A DNA stretch of 64,000 nt from CANKHA01 sp963731585 (GCA_963731585.1 CAVSWC010000003.1:868001-932000), one strand, 5' to 3'; shown: positions 37,323 to 48,863, numbered from the stretch's first letter. Numbers and translations are program-made. The notes: generated by a model from the letters alone, not told the origin.

Positions 37323-39056
37323 CTAATATCCCGCCGCCAGAGCGCCGCGCGTGCGCGCGTCCGCGACGCCGGCAAAACCATTGGTGGTCACGGCGATCGA
37401 GTTCGCCGAGGTGGCGTTGCGCCCAATGACGACGCGATGCCCGCGCGCCTGCAGCGCTGCAATGAGATCGGACGTCACGGCCGGCTCCGCCACCACCTCA
37501 TCCGGCAGCCATTGATGGTGCAGGCGCGGCGCGCTGACGGCTTGCGGCAGCGGCATGCCGCGGTCGATCATGTTTGTGACGATCTGCAGCACGGTGGTGA
37601 TGATGCGGCTGCCGCCGGGCGAGCCGGTGATCAGGAACGGCTTGCCGTCCTTCAGCACGACCGTCGGTGTCATGGATGACAGCGGGCGTTTGCCCGGGCC
37701 CGGCGCATTGGCGTCGGCCCCGACAAGGCCATAGGCATTCGGCGCCATCGGCTTGGACGCGAAGTCGTCGAGCTCGTTATTGAGCAGAACGCCGGTGCCT
37801 TCGGCGATCATGCCGACGCCGTAGCTGAGATTGAGCGTGTAGGTGTTCGACACCGCATTGCCCTCGCGGTCGATCACCGAGTAATGCGTGGTGTTGTCGC
37901 CTTCGCGCGGCGGCGGATCGCCGGCGCGGATATCGCTGGATGGCCGCGCACGGGCGGGATCGATCTGGGCCCGCAACGCGGCGGCGTAGGATTTCGAGGT
38001 GAGGCCCGCGACCGGCACTTTCACCGAGTCGGGATCGCCCAGGAAGATCGCGCGATCGGCATAAGCGCGCTTCATCGCTTCGATCATGAGATGGGCAACC
38101 GCGCCGCGGTCGGCGGCGATCGCGCGCAGATCATACCCTTCCAGGATGTTGAGCATCTCGATCAGATGCACGCCGCCGGAGGAGGGCGGCGGCATCGACA
38201 CGATCTCAAAACCGCGATAGCTGCCGCGCAGCGGCGCGCGCAGCACGGCGCGGTAGTTCTTCAAGTCATCGAGCGTCATCACGCCACCGGCGTTGCGCAA
38301 CGCCTCGACGAGCTTCTCCGCCGTGGCGCCTTGGTAAAAGGCGCGCGGGCCGTTACGCGCGATGGCTTCCAGCGTGGCGGCGAGATCGGTCTGCACCAGC
38401 CGGTCGCCGGGACCAAGCAGGGAGCCATCGGGCTTGAAGAAAATCTTCACCGAGGCGGGCCAGCGCGCCAGCTTGCCGCGTACGCCCGGCAGCGAGGCCG
38501 CGGTATCGTCTTCCACCGCAATGCCGTCACGCGCCAGCGCAATGGCGGGCGCGATCAGTTCGGCCAGGCTCAATTTGCCGGAGCCGAATTTCTCATGCGC
38601 GAGCGCCAGCCCCGCGACCGTGCCGGGCACGCCGACCGCGAGCGCAGAGTCCAGCGATTTCGCTGGATCGGCGTTGCCATCGGCATCCAGAAAGCTGTCG
38701 CGGTTGATCGCCCGGGGTGCTGTCTCGCGATAATCGATGGCGATCGGCTCGCCTTTGGCCCGATGGATCACCATGAAGCCGCCGCCGCCGATATTGCCGG
38801 CGCGCGGGTAGCTCACCGCCATGGCAAAACCGACGGCAACCGCGGCGTCGACGGCATTGCCGCCTTGCTTCAGCACCTCGACGCCAATGCGGGTGGCACG
38901 CGCGTCCTGGCTCGCGACCATGCCGTTGCGCGCCACGACCGGCTGCGCCGGTGCGGCATCCTGGAAGAGCTGCGGCGCGGGCTGACCCGTGCCTGCGGCC
39001 GGGGCCAGCACGGCAAAGGCGCCAACGAGCAGGCGGATCATGGGGGTCGCGGCCAT
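37323..39056 (-). CDS. ggt: Gamma-glutamyltranspeptidase
   Basis: Periplasmic glutathione-degrading enzyme made as a self-cleaving precursor. The signal peptide is MAATPMIRLLVGAFAVLAPA. The large subunit contains ASQDARATRIGVEVLKQGGNAVDAAVA and GGGGFMVIHRAKGE. The autocleavage site is DNTTHYSVIDREGNAVS, with Thr of TTHYSV as the new N-terminal nucleophile. GLTG-like motifs occur in LSSMTPTVVLKDGKPFLITGSPGGSRI. Intact. The start could also be 39092 or 39041. Confidence 0.93.
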   Translation of the reverse strand: MAATPMIRLLVGAFAVLAPAAGTGQPAPQLFQDAAPAQPVVARNGMVASQDARATRIGVEVLKQGGNAVDAAVAVGFAMAVSYPRAGNIGGGGFMVIHRAKGEPIAIDYRETAPRAINRDSFLDADGNADPAKSLDSALAVGVPGTVAGLALAHEKFGSGKLSLAELIAPAIALARDGIAVEDDTAASLPGVRGKLARWPASVKIFFKPDGSLLGPGDRLVQTDLAATLEAIARNGPRAFYQGATAEKLVEALRNAGGVMTLDDLKNYRAVLRAPLRGSYRGFEIVSMPPPSSGGVHLIEMLNILEGYDLRAIAADRGAVAHLMIEAMKRAYADRAIFLGDPDSVKVPVAGLTSKSYAAALRAQIDPARARPSSDIRAGDPPPREGDNTTHYSVIDREGNAVSNTYTLNLSYGVGMIAEGTGVLLNNELDDFASKPMAPNAYGLVGADANAPGPGKRPLSSMTPTVVLKDGKPFLITGSPGGSRIITTVLQIVTNMIDRGMPLPQAVSAPRLHHQWLPDEVVAEPAVTSDLIAALQARGHRVVIGRNATSANSIAVTTNGFAGVADARTRGALAAGY

Positions 39057-39152
39057 AGACCCGGTATGCCCCAGCTTTCGTGCGGATGCCATATGCCGCA
39101 AGTAATCTGGCAACCGCCCTCGACGCCTTGCCGGCAATGGGCGAAACTTGCG

Positions 39153-42100
39153 ATGACGTCCCCCGGCTACCTCCATCGTCTGGACTTCCCCATGTCCGTT
39201 GCGGGTCTGCTAGGCACCGAAGAGGAAAATGCCGCGCGCGCGCTGATCGAGCGGGCGAACGACTTGCTTGCCAGTCTCGAGCCGAACATTCCGAAGAACT
39301 TCCTGTCCGAGCTATACGGGCGCGCCGTCGCGGACGACCTGACCGGCTACCAGCCCGAGACGCTGGCCCAGCTCGGCAAGGAAACCTGGACCTTCCTGCA
39401 GACGCGGCGGCCAGGCGCGCCGAAAATCCATTTTGCCACCTCGCAGCAAATCGAGCCGGACAGCCGTGTGCGTCCGGTATCGGTGATCGAGATCGTCACC
39501 GACGACATGCCCTTCCTGGTGGACTCGGTCATGGCCGAACTCACCGAGCACGGCCTGGAAATTCGGCTGGTCGTACATCCGGTTTTCACGGTTCAGCGCG
39601 ATGCGGAAGGCCATCTCGCCGTCTTTGCGGGAGCGGCGTCTGCGCGTGAAGGCGCGCTGCGTGAAAGCGTCATGCAGATCCATGTCGCGCCTGTCGGCGA
39701 AGAGGCCAAACGTACCGAGATCGTGCAGGCGATCGAGCAGGTGCTCAGCCAGGTGCGCTTGGCCGTGCAGGACTGGCGGCCGATGCTGCATCAGGTCTCC
39801 GACATCATTACCGACCTGAAAAACAATCCGCCGCCTATCCCGGTGGAGGAAATCGCGGAGGCGATCCTGTTCCTGCAGTGGCTGATCGCCGGCAACTTCA
39901 CCTTTATCGGGATTCGCGATTATGTTTTCGACTGCAAGGATTGCGATTTTGAGGCGGTGCCGGACAGCGCGCTCGGCATCTTGCGTGCGCAGGACTTGCA
40001 GGTGCTGCGGCGCAACGATCAGCCGGTCACCATAAACCCGCAGATCCGCGCCTTCCTGGAACAACCAAAGGCGCTGATCGTCACCAAGGCGAATGTGCGC
40101 TCGAGCGTGCACCGGCGCGTCTATCTGGATTACATCGGGATCAAGCGCTTCGATGCAGACGGCCGTCTCACCGGCGAAACGCGTATCGTCGGCCTGTTCA
40201 CCTCGACGGCCTATACGCGCTCGGTGCGCACGATCCCGTATCTTCGGCGCAAGGTGGACGCCATCGTCGCCCGCGCCGGCTTCGATCCGGGCGGGCATTC
40301 CGGCAAGGCGCTGGTCAATGTTCTTGAAAGCTATCCGCGCGACGAGCTGTTCCAGATCGATGAGGACACGCTGTTTCAGTTCGCGCTGATGGTCTTGCAG
40401 CTCGACGAACGGCCGCGCGTGCGGGTGCTGCCGCGCCGCGACCGCTTCGACCGTTTCGTGTCGGTATTGGTTTATCTTCCGCGCGACCGCTACGCCGGCC
40501 ACCTGCGCGAAAAAATCGGCGCCTATCTGGCGGAGCTCTACAACGGCCGCGTGTCTGCCTACTATCTGTTCTTCCCGGAAGGGCCGCTCGTCCGCATTCA
40601 CTTCATCATCGGGCGCTCCGAAGGCGAGACACCAAATCCCGATCGCGTGACGCTGGAACACGCTGTCTCTGAGATCATCCGGACCTGGAACGACGCGCTG
40701 ACCGATGAGCTTGGCGAAGGCTTCGAGCCAGTCAAAGCACGGGTGTTGTACGAGCGCTACCGCGACGCCTTCTCCGTCGGCTACCGCGACGCCTATTCAC
40801 CCAAAGTGGCGGTCAAGGACATCCGCATCATTGAAGGCCTGTCGTCGGAGCGGCCGCTGAACGTGGATTTCCACCGCCGCGCGGACGGCGTCGGCCTGAA
40901 GGTGTGGAGCCATACCCGTCCGATCCCGCTGTCGGCACGCGTGCCGGTGCTGGAAAATATGGGCTTCCGTGTTGTCGACGAGCGCACCTATCAGATCGCG
41001 CCGCAAGGCGGCGGCGCTCCCCATGTCTGGTTCCATGACATGCTGCTGGAACGGGCGGACGGCGCATCGGCAGAGCTGGGCGATGCCACCGAACGCCTGG
41101 AAGCGCTGTTCCTGGTGGTGATGCGCGGCGTCGCCGAGGATGACGGCTACAACGCCCTGGTGCTGGCCGCCGGATTGATGTGGCGCGACGTTGCGCTCAT
41201 CCGCGCTATCTCGCGGTTCCTGCGTCAGATCCGCATCGCCTACTCGCAGGACTACATGTGGGCCACGCTGCGCAAGCATCCGGCGGTCGCGGCCGCCGTC
41301 GTGCTGGTTTTTAACGTCCGCTTCGATCCGCGGCTCGGTATTGGCGCCGAGGAGCGCGCACGGCGCGAAGCCGAAGCGCTGGCGGGTATCGAGCAGGCGC
41401 TGCAATCGGTGGCGAGCCTCGACGAGGACCGTATCCTGCGGCTTTTCGTCAATGCGGTGACTTCGGCATTGCGCACCAATTTCTATCAGCTCGATCTGGA
41501 GGGCCGCGCCAAGGCGGTGATCGCGACCAAATTCGACAGCCGCAAGCTCGAGGAGCTGCCGCTGCCGCGCCCGCTCTACGAGATCTTTGTCTATTCGCCG
41601 CGGGTCGAGGGCGTGCATCTGCGTTTCGGCAAGGTGGCGCGCGGCGGCCTTCGCTGGTCCGACCGTCCGCAGGATTTCCGCACCGAGGTGCTCGGCCTGG
41701 TCAAGGCGCAGCAGGTGAAGAACGCCGTCATCGTGCCGGTGGGCGCCAAAGGCGGCTTCGTGCCGAAGCTGTTGCCGGTGGGCGGCCCGCGCGAAGCCGT
41801 AGCGGCCGAAGGCCTCGCCGCCTACAAGCTCTTCATCTCAGCCCTGCTCGACGTGACCGACAACCTGCAAGGCGAGCAGGTCGTCCCGCCGGAAAATGTG
41901 GTGCGGCATGACGGCGACGATCCTTATCTGGTGGTCGCCGCCGACAAAGGCACCGCGACCTTCTCCGACATCGCCAATACGATTTCATCGGAGCGGAAAT
42001 TCTGGCTGGGCGACGCCTTCGCCTCCGGCGGTTCGGCCGGCTACGACCACAAGAAAATGGGCATCACCGCGCGCGGCGCCTGGGAAGCGGTCAAGCGGCA

Positions 42101-44024
42101 TTTCCGCGAGCTCGACATCGACATCACGCAGACGCCATTCACCGTCGCCGGCATCGGCGATATGTCGGGCGACGTGTTCGGAAATGGCATGCTGCGCGAG
42201 CACACCATCAAGCTGCTCGCGGCCTTCGATCACCGTGACATCCTGATCGATCCCGATCCCGACCCGGAAAAAAGCCTGGCCGAGCGGCAACGGCTGTACG
42301 AGCTGCCCCGCTCGAGCTGGCAGGACTATGACAAGACGCTGATCTCCAAAGGCGGCGGGGTGTTTTCCCGCGCGGCCAAGGAAATCGTGCTCACGCCGGA
42401 GATGGCGGCGCTGCTCGGGCTTGCCGTCGAAAAGGCCACCCCGCGGGAAGTGATCAAGGCGATCCTGACGATGCAAGCCGACCTGCTCTGGTTCGGCGGG
42501 ATCGGCACCTATGTGCGCGCCTCGCAGGAAAGCGACGAGAGCGCGGGCGACCGTGCCAACGATGCCATCCGTATCACTGCGGGCGATCTGCGCTGCCGTG
42601 TGATCGGGGAGGGCGCCAATCTCGGCATCACCCAGCGCGGACGCATCGAGGCGGCCATGCGCGGCGTCAAGCTCAACACCGACGCCATCGACAATTCCGC
42701 CGGCGTCAACACCTCGGATCTGGAGGTGAACATCAAGATCGCGCTCAGCGCCCCGCTGCGCGACGGGGCGCTCTCCATGCAAGCGCGCGACGCGCTGCTG
42801 ACGGAGATGACGGGGGACGTCGCCACGCTGGTGCTGCGCAACAACTATCTGCAAACGCTCTCGCTCTCGCTCACCGAGCGGCGCGGACTCGAGGATCTCG
42901 GTTTCCTGCAACGCCTGATGCAGGTGCTGGAAGCCAAAGGTGAGCTCGACCGGGTAGTGGAATTCCTGCCGGAGGGAATGGAGATCGCCGAACGCCGCAA
43001 ACGCACGCAGTCGCTGACGCGGCCCGAACTCGCGGTGCTGCTGGCCTATGCCAAGCTCTCGCTGAAATCCGAGCTGCTCGACAGCGACGTGCCGGACGAT
43101 CCCTATCTCGGCCGCGAACTGGCGCGCTATTTCCCGCCGGCGATGAGCGCGCGCTTCCCGCAGGCGCTGCAGAAGCACCGGCTGCGGCGCGAGATCATCG
43201 CGACGCAGCTGGCGAATTCCATGATCAACCGCGGCGGGCCGGCGCTGGTGGTGCGGATCGCCGACGAGACCGGCGCATCGGCGGCCGGCATCGCGGCCGC
43301 CTTCGCCGCCGTGCGTGACAGCTACGGCATGCCGGGGCTGAACGAGGAGATCAACGCGCTTGACGGCAAGCTCGCCGGCGACGTGCAGCTCGGCCTTTAT
43401 GCGCAGGTGCAGAATCTGCTGCTCGACCGGGTGGTCTGGTTCCTGCGTAATGCCGACCTGAGCAAAGGGTTGGCTGGGCTGGTCGAGCATTATCGGGACG
43501 GCATTGCCGAAGTCGCCGCCGCGCTCGATTCCGCCTTGCCGGAGGAGGCCGCCGCTGCCCGCGCGGCATGGGCGGTGGAGCTCGCCCTGGCCGGCGCGCC
43601 GGACGAACTGGCGCAACGCTTCGCCACGCTCCCGCTGCTGACGACTGCGCCCGATATCGTGCTGGTGGCGGATCGCACCAAGGCGCCGGTTGCCGAGGTC
43701 ACCGCGACCTATTTCGCGGCCGAGGCCTTCTTCCGCCTTGACCGCATCATGACGGCAGCAAGTGAGATCAGGCCGACGGATTATTTCGATCGGCTCGCGC
43801 TCAATCGTGCGCTCGATTCCATCGGCAATGCCAAGCGCCGCATCACCGCGGCGATGGTGGCCACCGGCGCGTCAGGCAAACCTGCAGTGGAAGCCTGGGT
43901 CACGCCGCACGCCACCGAGGTTGGCCGCATCCGCACCGCGGTGCATGAGATCGCCGCTTCCGGGCTGACGATCTCGAAACTCTCGGTGGCGGCGAGTTTG
44001 CTGGGCGACGTGGTGAAGGACTAA
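39153..44024 (+). CDS. NAD-specific glutamate dehydrogenase, ~180-kDa type
   Basis: 1623 residues from ATG 39153 (MTSPGYLHRLDF; 39192 is an alternative). This is the large hexameric GDH converting glutamate to 2-oxoglutarate. The N-terminal ~700 residues carry ACT-like regulatory segments. The catalytic part shows LRFGKVARGGLRWSDRPQDFRTEVLGLVKAQQ, VPVGAKGGFVPK and the NAD-fold TVAGIGDMSGDVFGNGML, then RVIGEGANLGITQRGRIE. A 4.9-kb frame is open throughout, unlike many neighbours. Divergent from ggt, with which it links glutathione/glutamate catabolism. Confidence 0.95.
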   Translation: MTSPGYLHRLDFPMSVAGLLGTEEENAARALIERANDLLASLEPNIPKNFLSELYGRAVADDLTGYQPETLAQLGKETWTFLQTRRPGAPKIHFATSQQIEPDSRVRPVSVIEIVTDDMPFLVDSVMAELTEHGLEIRLVVHPVFTVQRDAEGHLAVFAGAASAREGALRESVMQIHVAPVGEEAKRTEIVQAIEQVLSQVRLAVQDWRPMLHQVSDIITDLKNNPPPIPVEEIAEAILFLQWLIAGNFTFIGIRDYVFDCKDCDFEAVPDSALGILRAQDLQVLRRNDQPVTINPQIRAFLEQPKALIVTKANVRSSVHRRVYLDYIGIKRFDADGRLTGETRIVGLFTSTAYTRSVRTIPYLRRKVDAIVARAGFDPGGHSGKALVNVLESYPRDELFQIDEDTLFQFALMVLQLDERPRVRVLPRRDRFDRFVSVLVYLPRDRYAGHLREKIGAYLAELYNGRVSAYYLFFPEGPLVRIHFIIGRSEGETPNPDRVTLEHAVSEIIRTWNDALTDELGEGFEPVKARVLYERYRDAFSVGYRDAYSPKVAVKDIRIIEGLSSERPLNVDFHRRADGVGLKVWSHTRPIPLSARVPVLENMGFRVVDERTYQIAPQGGGAPHVWFHDMLLERADGASAELGDATERLEALFLVVMRGVAEDDGYNALVLAAGLMWRDVALIRAISRFLRQIRIAYSQDYMWATLRKHPAVAAAVVLVFNVRFDPRLGIGAEERARREAEALAGIEQALQSVASLDEDRILRLFVNAVTSALRTNFYQLDLEGRAKAVIATKFDSRKLEELPLPRPLYEIFVYSPRVEGVHLRFGKVARGGLRWSDRPQDFRTEVLGLVKAQQVKNAVIVPVGAKGGFVPKLLPVGGPREAVAAEGLAAYKLFISALLDVTDNLQGEQVVPPENVVRHDGDDPYLVVAADKGTATFSDIANTISSERKFWLGDAFASGGSAGYDHKKMGITARGAWEAVKRHFRELDIDITQTPFTVAGIGDMSGDVFGNGMLREHTIKLLAAFDHRDILIDPDPDPEKSLAERQRLYELPRSSWQDYDKTLISKGGGVFSRAAKEIVLTPEMAALLGLAVEKATPREVIKAILTMQADLLWFGGIGTYVRASQESDESAGDRANDAIRITAGDLRCRVIGEGANLGITQRGRIEAAMRGVKLNTDAIDNSAGVNTSDLEVNIKIALSAPLRDGALSMQARDALLTEMTGDVATLVLRNNYLQTLSLSLTERRGLEDLGFLQRLMQVLEAKGELDRVVEFLPEGMEIAERRKRTQSLTRPELAVLLAYAKLSLKSELLDSDVPDDPYLGRELARYFPPAMSARFPQALQKHRLRREIIATQLANSMINRGGPALVVRIADETGASAAGIAAAFAAVRDSYGMPGLNEEINALDGKLAGDVQLGLYAQVQNLLLDRVVWFLRNADLSKGLAGLVEHYRDGIAEVAAALDSALPEEAAAARAAWAVELALAGAPDELAQRFATLPLLTTAPDIVLVADRTKAPVAEVTATYFAAEAFFRLDRIMTAASEIRPTDYFDRLALNRALDSIGNAKRRITAAMVATGASGKPAVEAWVTPHATEVGRIRTAVHEIAASGLTISKLSVAASLLGDVVKD

Positions 44025-44076
44025 CTTCTGGTCATTGCCTCGCCCGGCATGACAGCGCTTTGGTTCTTGGTCAGCG

Positions 44077-45668
<1,592 letters not shown>

Positions 45669-45685
45669 CGTGGCCTTAATTCCGG

Positions 45686-47437
45686 TTACAGCGGCAATTC
45701 GGCTTGCTGTTCATCTAGCACGCGTTCGCCACTTGTGGCGCGCGCCATAGAGGCAAAACTCCAGCGCACGGCCGGGCGGTTGCGTGCGCGGCCGTGGATC
45801 ACGATTTGCGTGGTGCGCCGCGGCCCGTCGGCGCCCGCGAGATAGACGCTCTCCTCGATTTCCACCTGATCTTCGAAGGCATTGAAGGTCCAGACCTTGC
45901 GGTCGGGCATCAGCAGCATCACGCTGTGACCGTCGCTCCGCCGGTTCGCTTTTACCGAAGGATGCAAATGAAAGCGCACCGCGAACGCGTCGCTCTCGCC
46001 ACGCGATCTTTTGACGAACTCGAATGAATCCTCTCCGTCGAGGCGGCGGCCATCGCTCGTCAGCATCAACGAACGATGATGGACGACACGAAACCGGCCG
46101 GCATAGCCGTCATGCGAAGCCTGCAGCAGCACCGCATCCGGGCGGTCGTCGCGCGCGACCCGCACGTCCTTCAAGCCGCCGATAATGGGGGTGCCGAACA
46201 TGAGCTGCTTCAAAGCCCCGGCCTCCAGGAAGCGGCAGGATGAGGTGTCGTTGAAGGTGACGGTGGAATGCGCCGCGGTGGCGCGCGCGACCTGGCGCCA
46301 GGGTTCCCGGCTGGTGGCCGGTATGCCGCAATTGACGACGATGCGCTGGACCTTTGACGACAGTTCGAAAGAGAGACAGCCGGCATGCGCTTCCTGGCTC
46401 AGCGCGATCGGCGGCGGCCGGCCGGTATCCATCAACAACACCGTTCCGTCCGCTTCGATCCGCTGGTAGCCCGAATGCGGCGCGGCCGAGAGCGGCGCGC
46501 CGCGCGCGTCGTCATAGGCCAGCACGGTGGCGAGCAGGTCGGGCGGCGTCGCGCCCATGCCGTTGAAATGCGCGAAATTGCCGTCGCCATGGCGAAAGAA
46601 GCGCAGCATCGGCATCATGCGGTCAATGGCGTTGAGCAAAGCCGGCGGCGGCGCGACATTGCGCGAGGAAAAGGCCTGCCGCAGCGGCAACAGATCGAGC
46701 AGCAGCTCGATCAGGGCATCCGGGTTACGGTTGATATGTCCGCCGTCGGGAAGAATCTGCCGCGCCAGTTCGTCGGCGAGCCGCCGCGCGGATTTCTTCA
46801 GATGGCGCGCCTGTCCGGCAATGCACAGCGATGCATAGGTCAGCGCGATCAGCGCCTGCAGCTTGGGCACGCCGTCGCGCGCATTTTGCTCGGTGCGCCG
46901 CAACGTGCGCAGCTGCCGCCCCAGACTGCGGATGAAGCGGCGATAGAAGCGCGCGTCCGCGTCGTTCAGCAGCAAGGGCGATTGGCAAAGCCAGGAAACA
47001 ATGCGACGCGAGAGAATGTCGGGCCGCCATGCGGTAGCGTGCCAGGATCCCTGCAGCGTGATCCATTCGTCCACCAGCGCGCGGGCATTGGCGCGGGTGA
47101 TGCCGGAGTCCGCGGCGCGCAGATCCCGCAGCCAGCCGAAGCCAAGCAGACCGGCCGCCCATTCGTCGGACGGCGGAATGATGGCGAAAGGGGAGCGGCC
47201 GTCGCAGATCACCACTTTGCCCGCGAAAGCGAAACGCCCGGCATAAATTTCCGCCGCGCGGGTCGCGTCGGACGTGCGCAGGTCCTGCGGCGCGATGATC
47301 AGGCGATCGGTTTTGCCGGGGAAAAAGCGCCAGCGCAGGAGCGGATGACCGCTCAGGCGGCTGCCGAGCTTGCGCATTCCACCCCGCAGCAGGAGCGCGG
47401 AAAGCTTCGCACGTTCGGCGACCGAGACGCGCGACAT
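45686..47437 (-). CDS. Heparinase II/III-like protein
   Basis: 583 residues from MSRVSVAERAKLSALLLRGG (47437; 47509 is the alternative). An alpha/alpha toroid N-terminal half (ITLQGSWHATAWRPDILSRRIVSWL) is followed by a C-terminal beta-sandwich with HAGCLSFELSSKVQRIVVNCG and AAHSTVTFNDTSSCRF. The order rsmB-heparinase-purH is conserved in alphaproteobacteria. Substrate unknown. No signal peptide is seen. Intact. Confidence 0.88.
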   Translation of the reverse strand: MSRVSVAERAKLSALLLRGGMRKLGSRLSGHPLLRWRFFPGKTDRLIIAPQDLRTSDATRAAEIYAGRFAFAGKVVICDGRSPFAIIPPSDEWAAGLLGFGWLRDLRAADSGITRANARALVDEWITLQGSWHATAWRPDILSRRIVSWLCQSPLLLNDADARFYRRFIRSLGRQLRTLRRTEQNARDGVPKLQALIALTYASLCIAGQARHLKKSARRLADELARQILPDGGHINRNPDALIELLLDLLPLRQAFSSRNVAPPPALLNAIDRMMPMLRFFRHGDGNFAHFNGMGATPPDLLATVLAYDDARGAPLSAAPHSGYQRIEADGTVLLMDTGRPPPIALSQEAHAGCLSFELSSKVQRIVVNCGIPATSREPWRQVARATAAHSTVTFNDTSSCRFLEAGALKQLMFGTPIIGGLKDVRVARDDRPDAVLLQASHDGYAGRFRVVHHRSLMLTSDGRRLDGEDSFEFVKRSRGESDAFAVRFHLHPSVKANRRSDGHSVMLLMPDRKVWTFNAFEDQVEIEESVYLAGADGPRRTTQIVIHGRARNRPAVRWSFASMARATSGERVLDEQQAELPL

Positions 47438-47526
47438 CAAGTCCCTCTTCGTCGTCGCGGGCACCCGGCGGCCCGCCCATCGTTGATACCACAGCCCCAG
47501 GGCAGACAAGCCAACTATTTGGAAGC

Positions 47527-47610
47527 GCTGTGGAAAATCCTCTATGCCAGCCGCTCCAGACGGGCCGCGTAGAAGCCGTCAAGCCCGCTGAGTCGCAAAT
47601 CACCATGGGG
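47527..47610 (-). repeat. Duplicate of the rsmB 3' end (direct repeat, copy 1)
   Basis: These 84 bp match 48780-48863 with two differences (47547 C/A, 47597 A/G). They correspond to the last ~23 codons of rsmB plus 15 bp downstream. In this copy the tail reads RLA-stop instead of RLS-stop. It lies 90 bp before the heparinase-like gene. Confidence 0.9.
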
Positions 47611-47617
47611 GCAGCAA

Positions 47618-47704
47618 GTAGCCCGGATGAGCGAAGCGAAATCCGGGGTTATGGTGTTGCCTGCGGGAAACCCGGATTTCGCTTCGCTCCATCCGGGCTA
47701 CAAG
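47618..47704. repeat. REP pair A
   Basis: GTAGCCCGGATGAGCGAAGC at the left and GCTTCGCTCCATCCGGGCTAC at the right form the arms. The centre is GGTTATGGTGTTGCCTGCGGG. Confidence 0.9.
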
Positions 47705-47732
47705 CTGGCTACAAGCTGGCCGCTTAGTAGCC

Positions 47733-47819
47733 GTAGCCCGGATGAGCGAAGCGAAATCCGGGGTTATGGTGTTGCCTGCGGGAAACCCGGATTGCGCTGC
47801 GCTCCATCCGGGCTACAAG
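47733..47819. repeat. REP pair B
   Basis: Near-identical to pair A, with TTGCGCTGCGC instead of TTTCGCTTCGC in the right arm. Confidence 0.9.
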
Positions 47820-47849
47820 TTGGCTACAAGCTGGCCGCTTGAGGTAGCC

Positions 47850-47880
47850 GTAGCCCGGATGAGCGAAGCGAAATCCGGGT
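47850..47880. repeat. REP half-copy at the RAYT 3' end
   Basis: The left arm only, GTAGCCCGGATGAGCGAAGC plus GAAATCCGGGT. Its last base is part of the RAYT stop codon. Confidence 0.85.
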
Positions 47881-48416
47881 CAACCCCTCCGCTCGCCGAA
47901 ATCCATCATGGGTTCTTCGACATCGCCCGCCCAGTCGGCTGGCAGCAGACCGCGCCTGACGTAGGCGTGAAACGACGAATGGGGCCATTCGAGCACCCGA
48001 CTCACCAGCTTGTGCTTGACCGGGTTGAAGTGCACGTAGTCGACGTGTCGCTCGAAATCAATCTCGTTGCGAATCGTGTGCTCCCAAAAGCGCCGTTGCC
48101 AGAGTGCGTATTCGCCATTGCGACGGCGCTTCACCGGTACGCCGGCGGCAACAAGCCGATGCGTGAAATACGCCTTGATCCGCTTCCAGCGGCCGGAGAA
48201 ATCGGCGTCGCCCGACGGCAGCGTCCAGATGGCATGCAGGTGTTCCGGCAGGATCACGATGGCTTCGATCGTGAAAGGACGCTCGTGCCGCGCGATACGG
48301 AACGCCATCCGCAAGGCGTCCAGGTGGTCCAGCATCGCCGACGATGTCCGGTCAGCGAGCGTGACCGTGAAGAAATAGGTGCCCCCTGGAACGAAGTTGC
48401 GCCGGTATCGGACCAT
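47880..48416 (-). mobile_element. REP-associated tyrosine transposase (RAYT, Y1/HUH type)
   Basis: 178 residues. GGTYFFTVTLADRTSSAML opens the Y1 transposase fold, and the HUH-type metal site is in VILPEHLHAIWTLP (HLH). The downstream helix reads WKRIKAYFTHRLVAAG and contains a candidate catalytic Tyr, followed by RRFWEHTIRNEIDFERHVDYVHFNPVKHKLV and a Trp-Pro-His-Ser-Ser-Phe motif common in RAYTs. The gene exactly replaces the middle of a REP pair, with a half REP on each side. RAYTs are thought to mobilise REP sequences as single strands. Intact, so possibly active. Confidence 0.9.
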
Positions 48417-48426
48417 CTGCGAATCT

Positions 48427-48463
48427 TATCCCGGATTTCGCTGCGCTCCATCCGGGCTACAAG
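48427..48463. repeat. REP half-copy at the RAYT 5' side
   Basis: The right arm only: CCCGGATTTCGCTGCGCTCC then ATCCGGGCTACAAG. It lies 11 bp before the RAYT start codon. Confidence 0.85.
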
Positions 48464-48480
48464 TTGGCCGCTTAGTAGCC

Positions 48481-48564
48481 GTAGCCCGGATGCAGCGAAG
48501 CGAAATCCGGGGTTATGGTGTTGCCTGCGGGAAACCCGGATTCGCGCTCCATCCGGGCTACAAG
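48481..48564. repeat. REP pair D
   Basis: Left arm GTAGCCCGGATGCAGCGAAG. Right arm shortened to ATTCGCGCTCCATCCGGGCT. Confidence 0.9.
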
Positions 48565-48581
48565 CTGGCCGCTTAGTAGCC

Positions 48582-48667
48582 GTAGCCCGGATGCAGCGAA
48601 GCGAAATCCGGGGTTTATGGTGTTGCCGGGGAACCCGGATTGCGCTGCGCTCCATCCGGGCTACAAG
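48582..48667. repeat. REP pair E
   Basis: Same arms with a shortened centre (GGTGTTGCCGGGGAACCC). Separated from pair D by the spacer CTGGCCGCTTAGTAGCC. Confidence 0.9.
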
Positions 48668-48684
48668 TTGGCCGCTTAGTAGCC

Positions 48685-48773
48685 GTAGCCCGGATGAAGC
48701 GAAGCGAAATCCGGGGTTTATGGTGTTGCCTGCGGGAAACCCGGATTGCGCTGCGCTCCATCCGGGCTACAAG
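48685..48773. repeat. REP pair F
   Basis: Same arms with ATGAAGCGAAGCG in the left arm. It ends 6 bp before the second direct repeat of the rsmB 3' end. Confidence 0.9.
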
Positions 48774-48779
48774 TTGGCC

Positions 48780-48863
48780 GCTGTGGAAAATCCTCTATGA
48801 CAGCCGCTCCAGACGGGCCGCGTAGAAGCCGTCAAGCCCGCTGAGTCGCGAATCACCATGGGG
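48780..48863 (-). repeat. rsmB 3' end, direct repeat copy 2
   Basis: The functional copy. It contains the end of rsmB (stop TAG at 48797-48795) and matches 47527-47610 at 82 of 84 positions. Confidence 0.9.

Noticed and set aside
37884..39152. Long N-terminal extension of the NAD-GDH frame
   Set aside because: It is antisense to the intact ggt gene and shows the composition of a shadow frame. GDH homology begins near 39153-39192.
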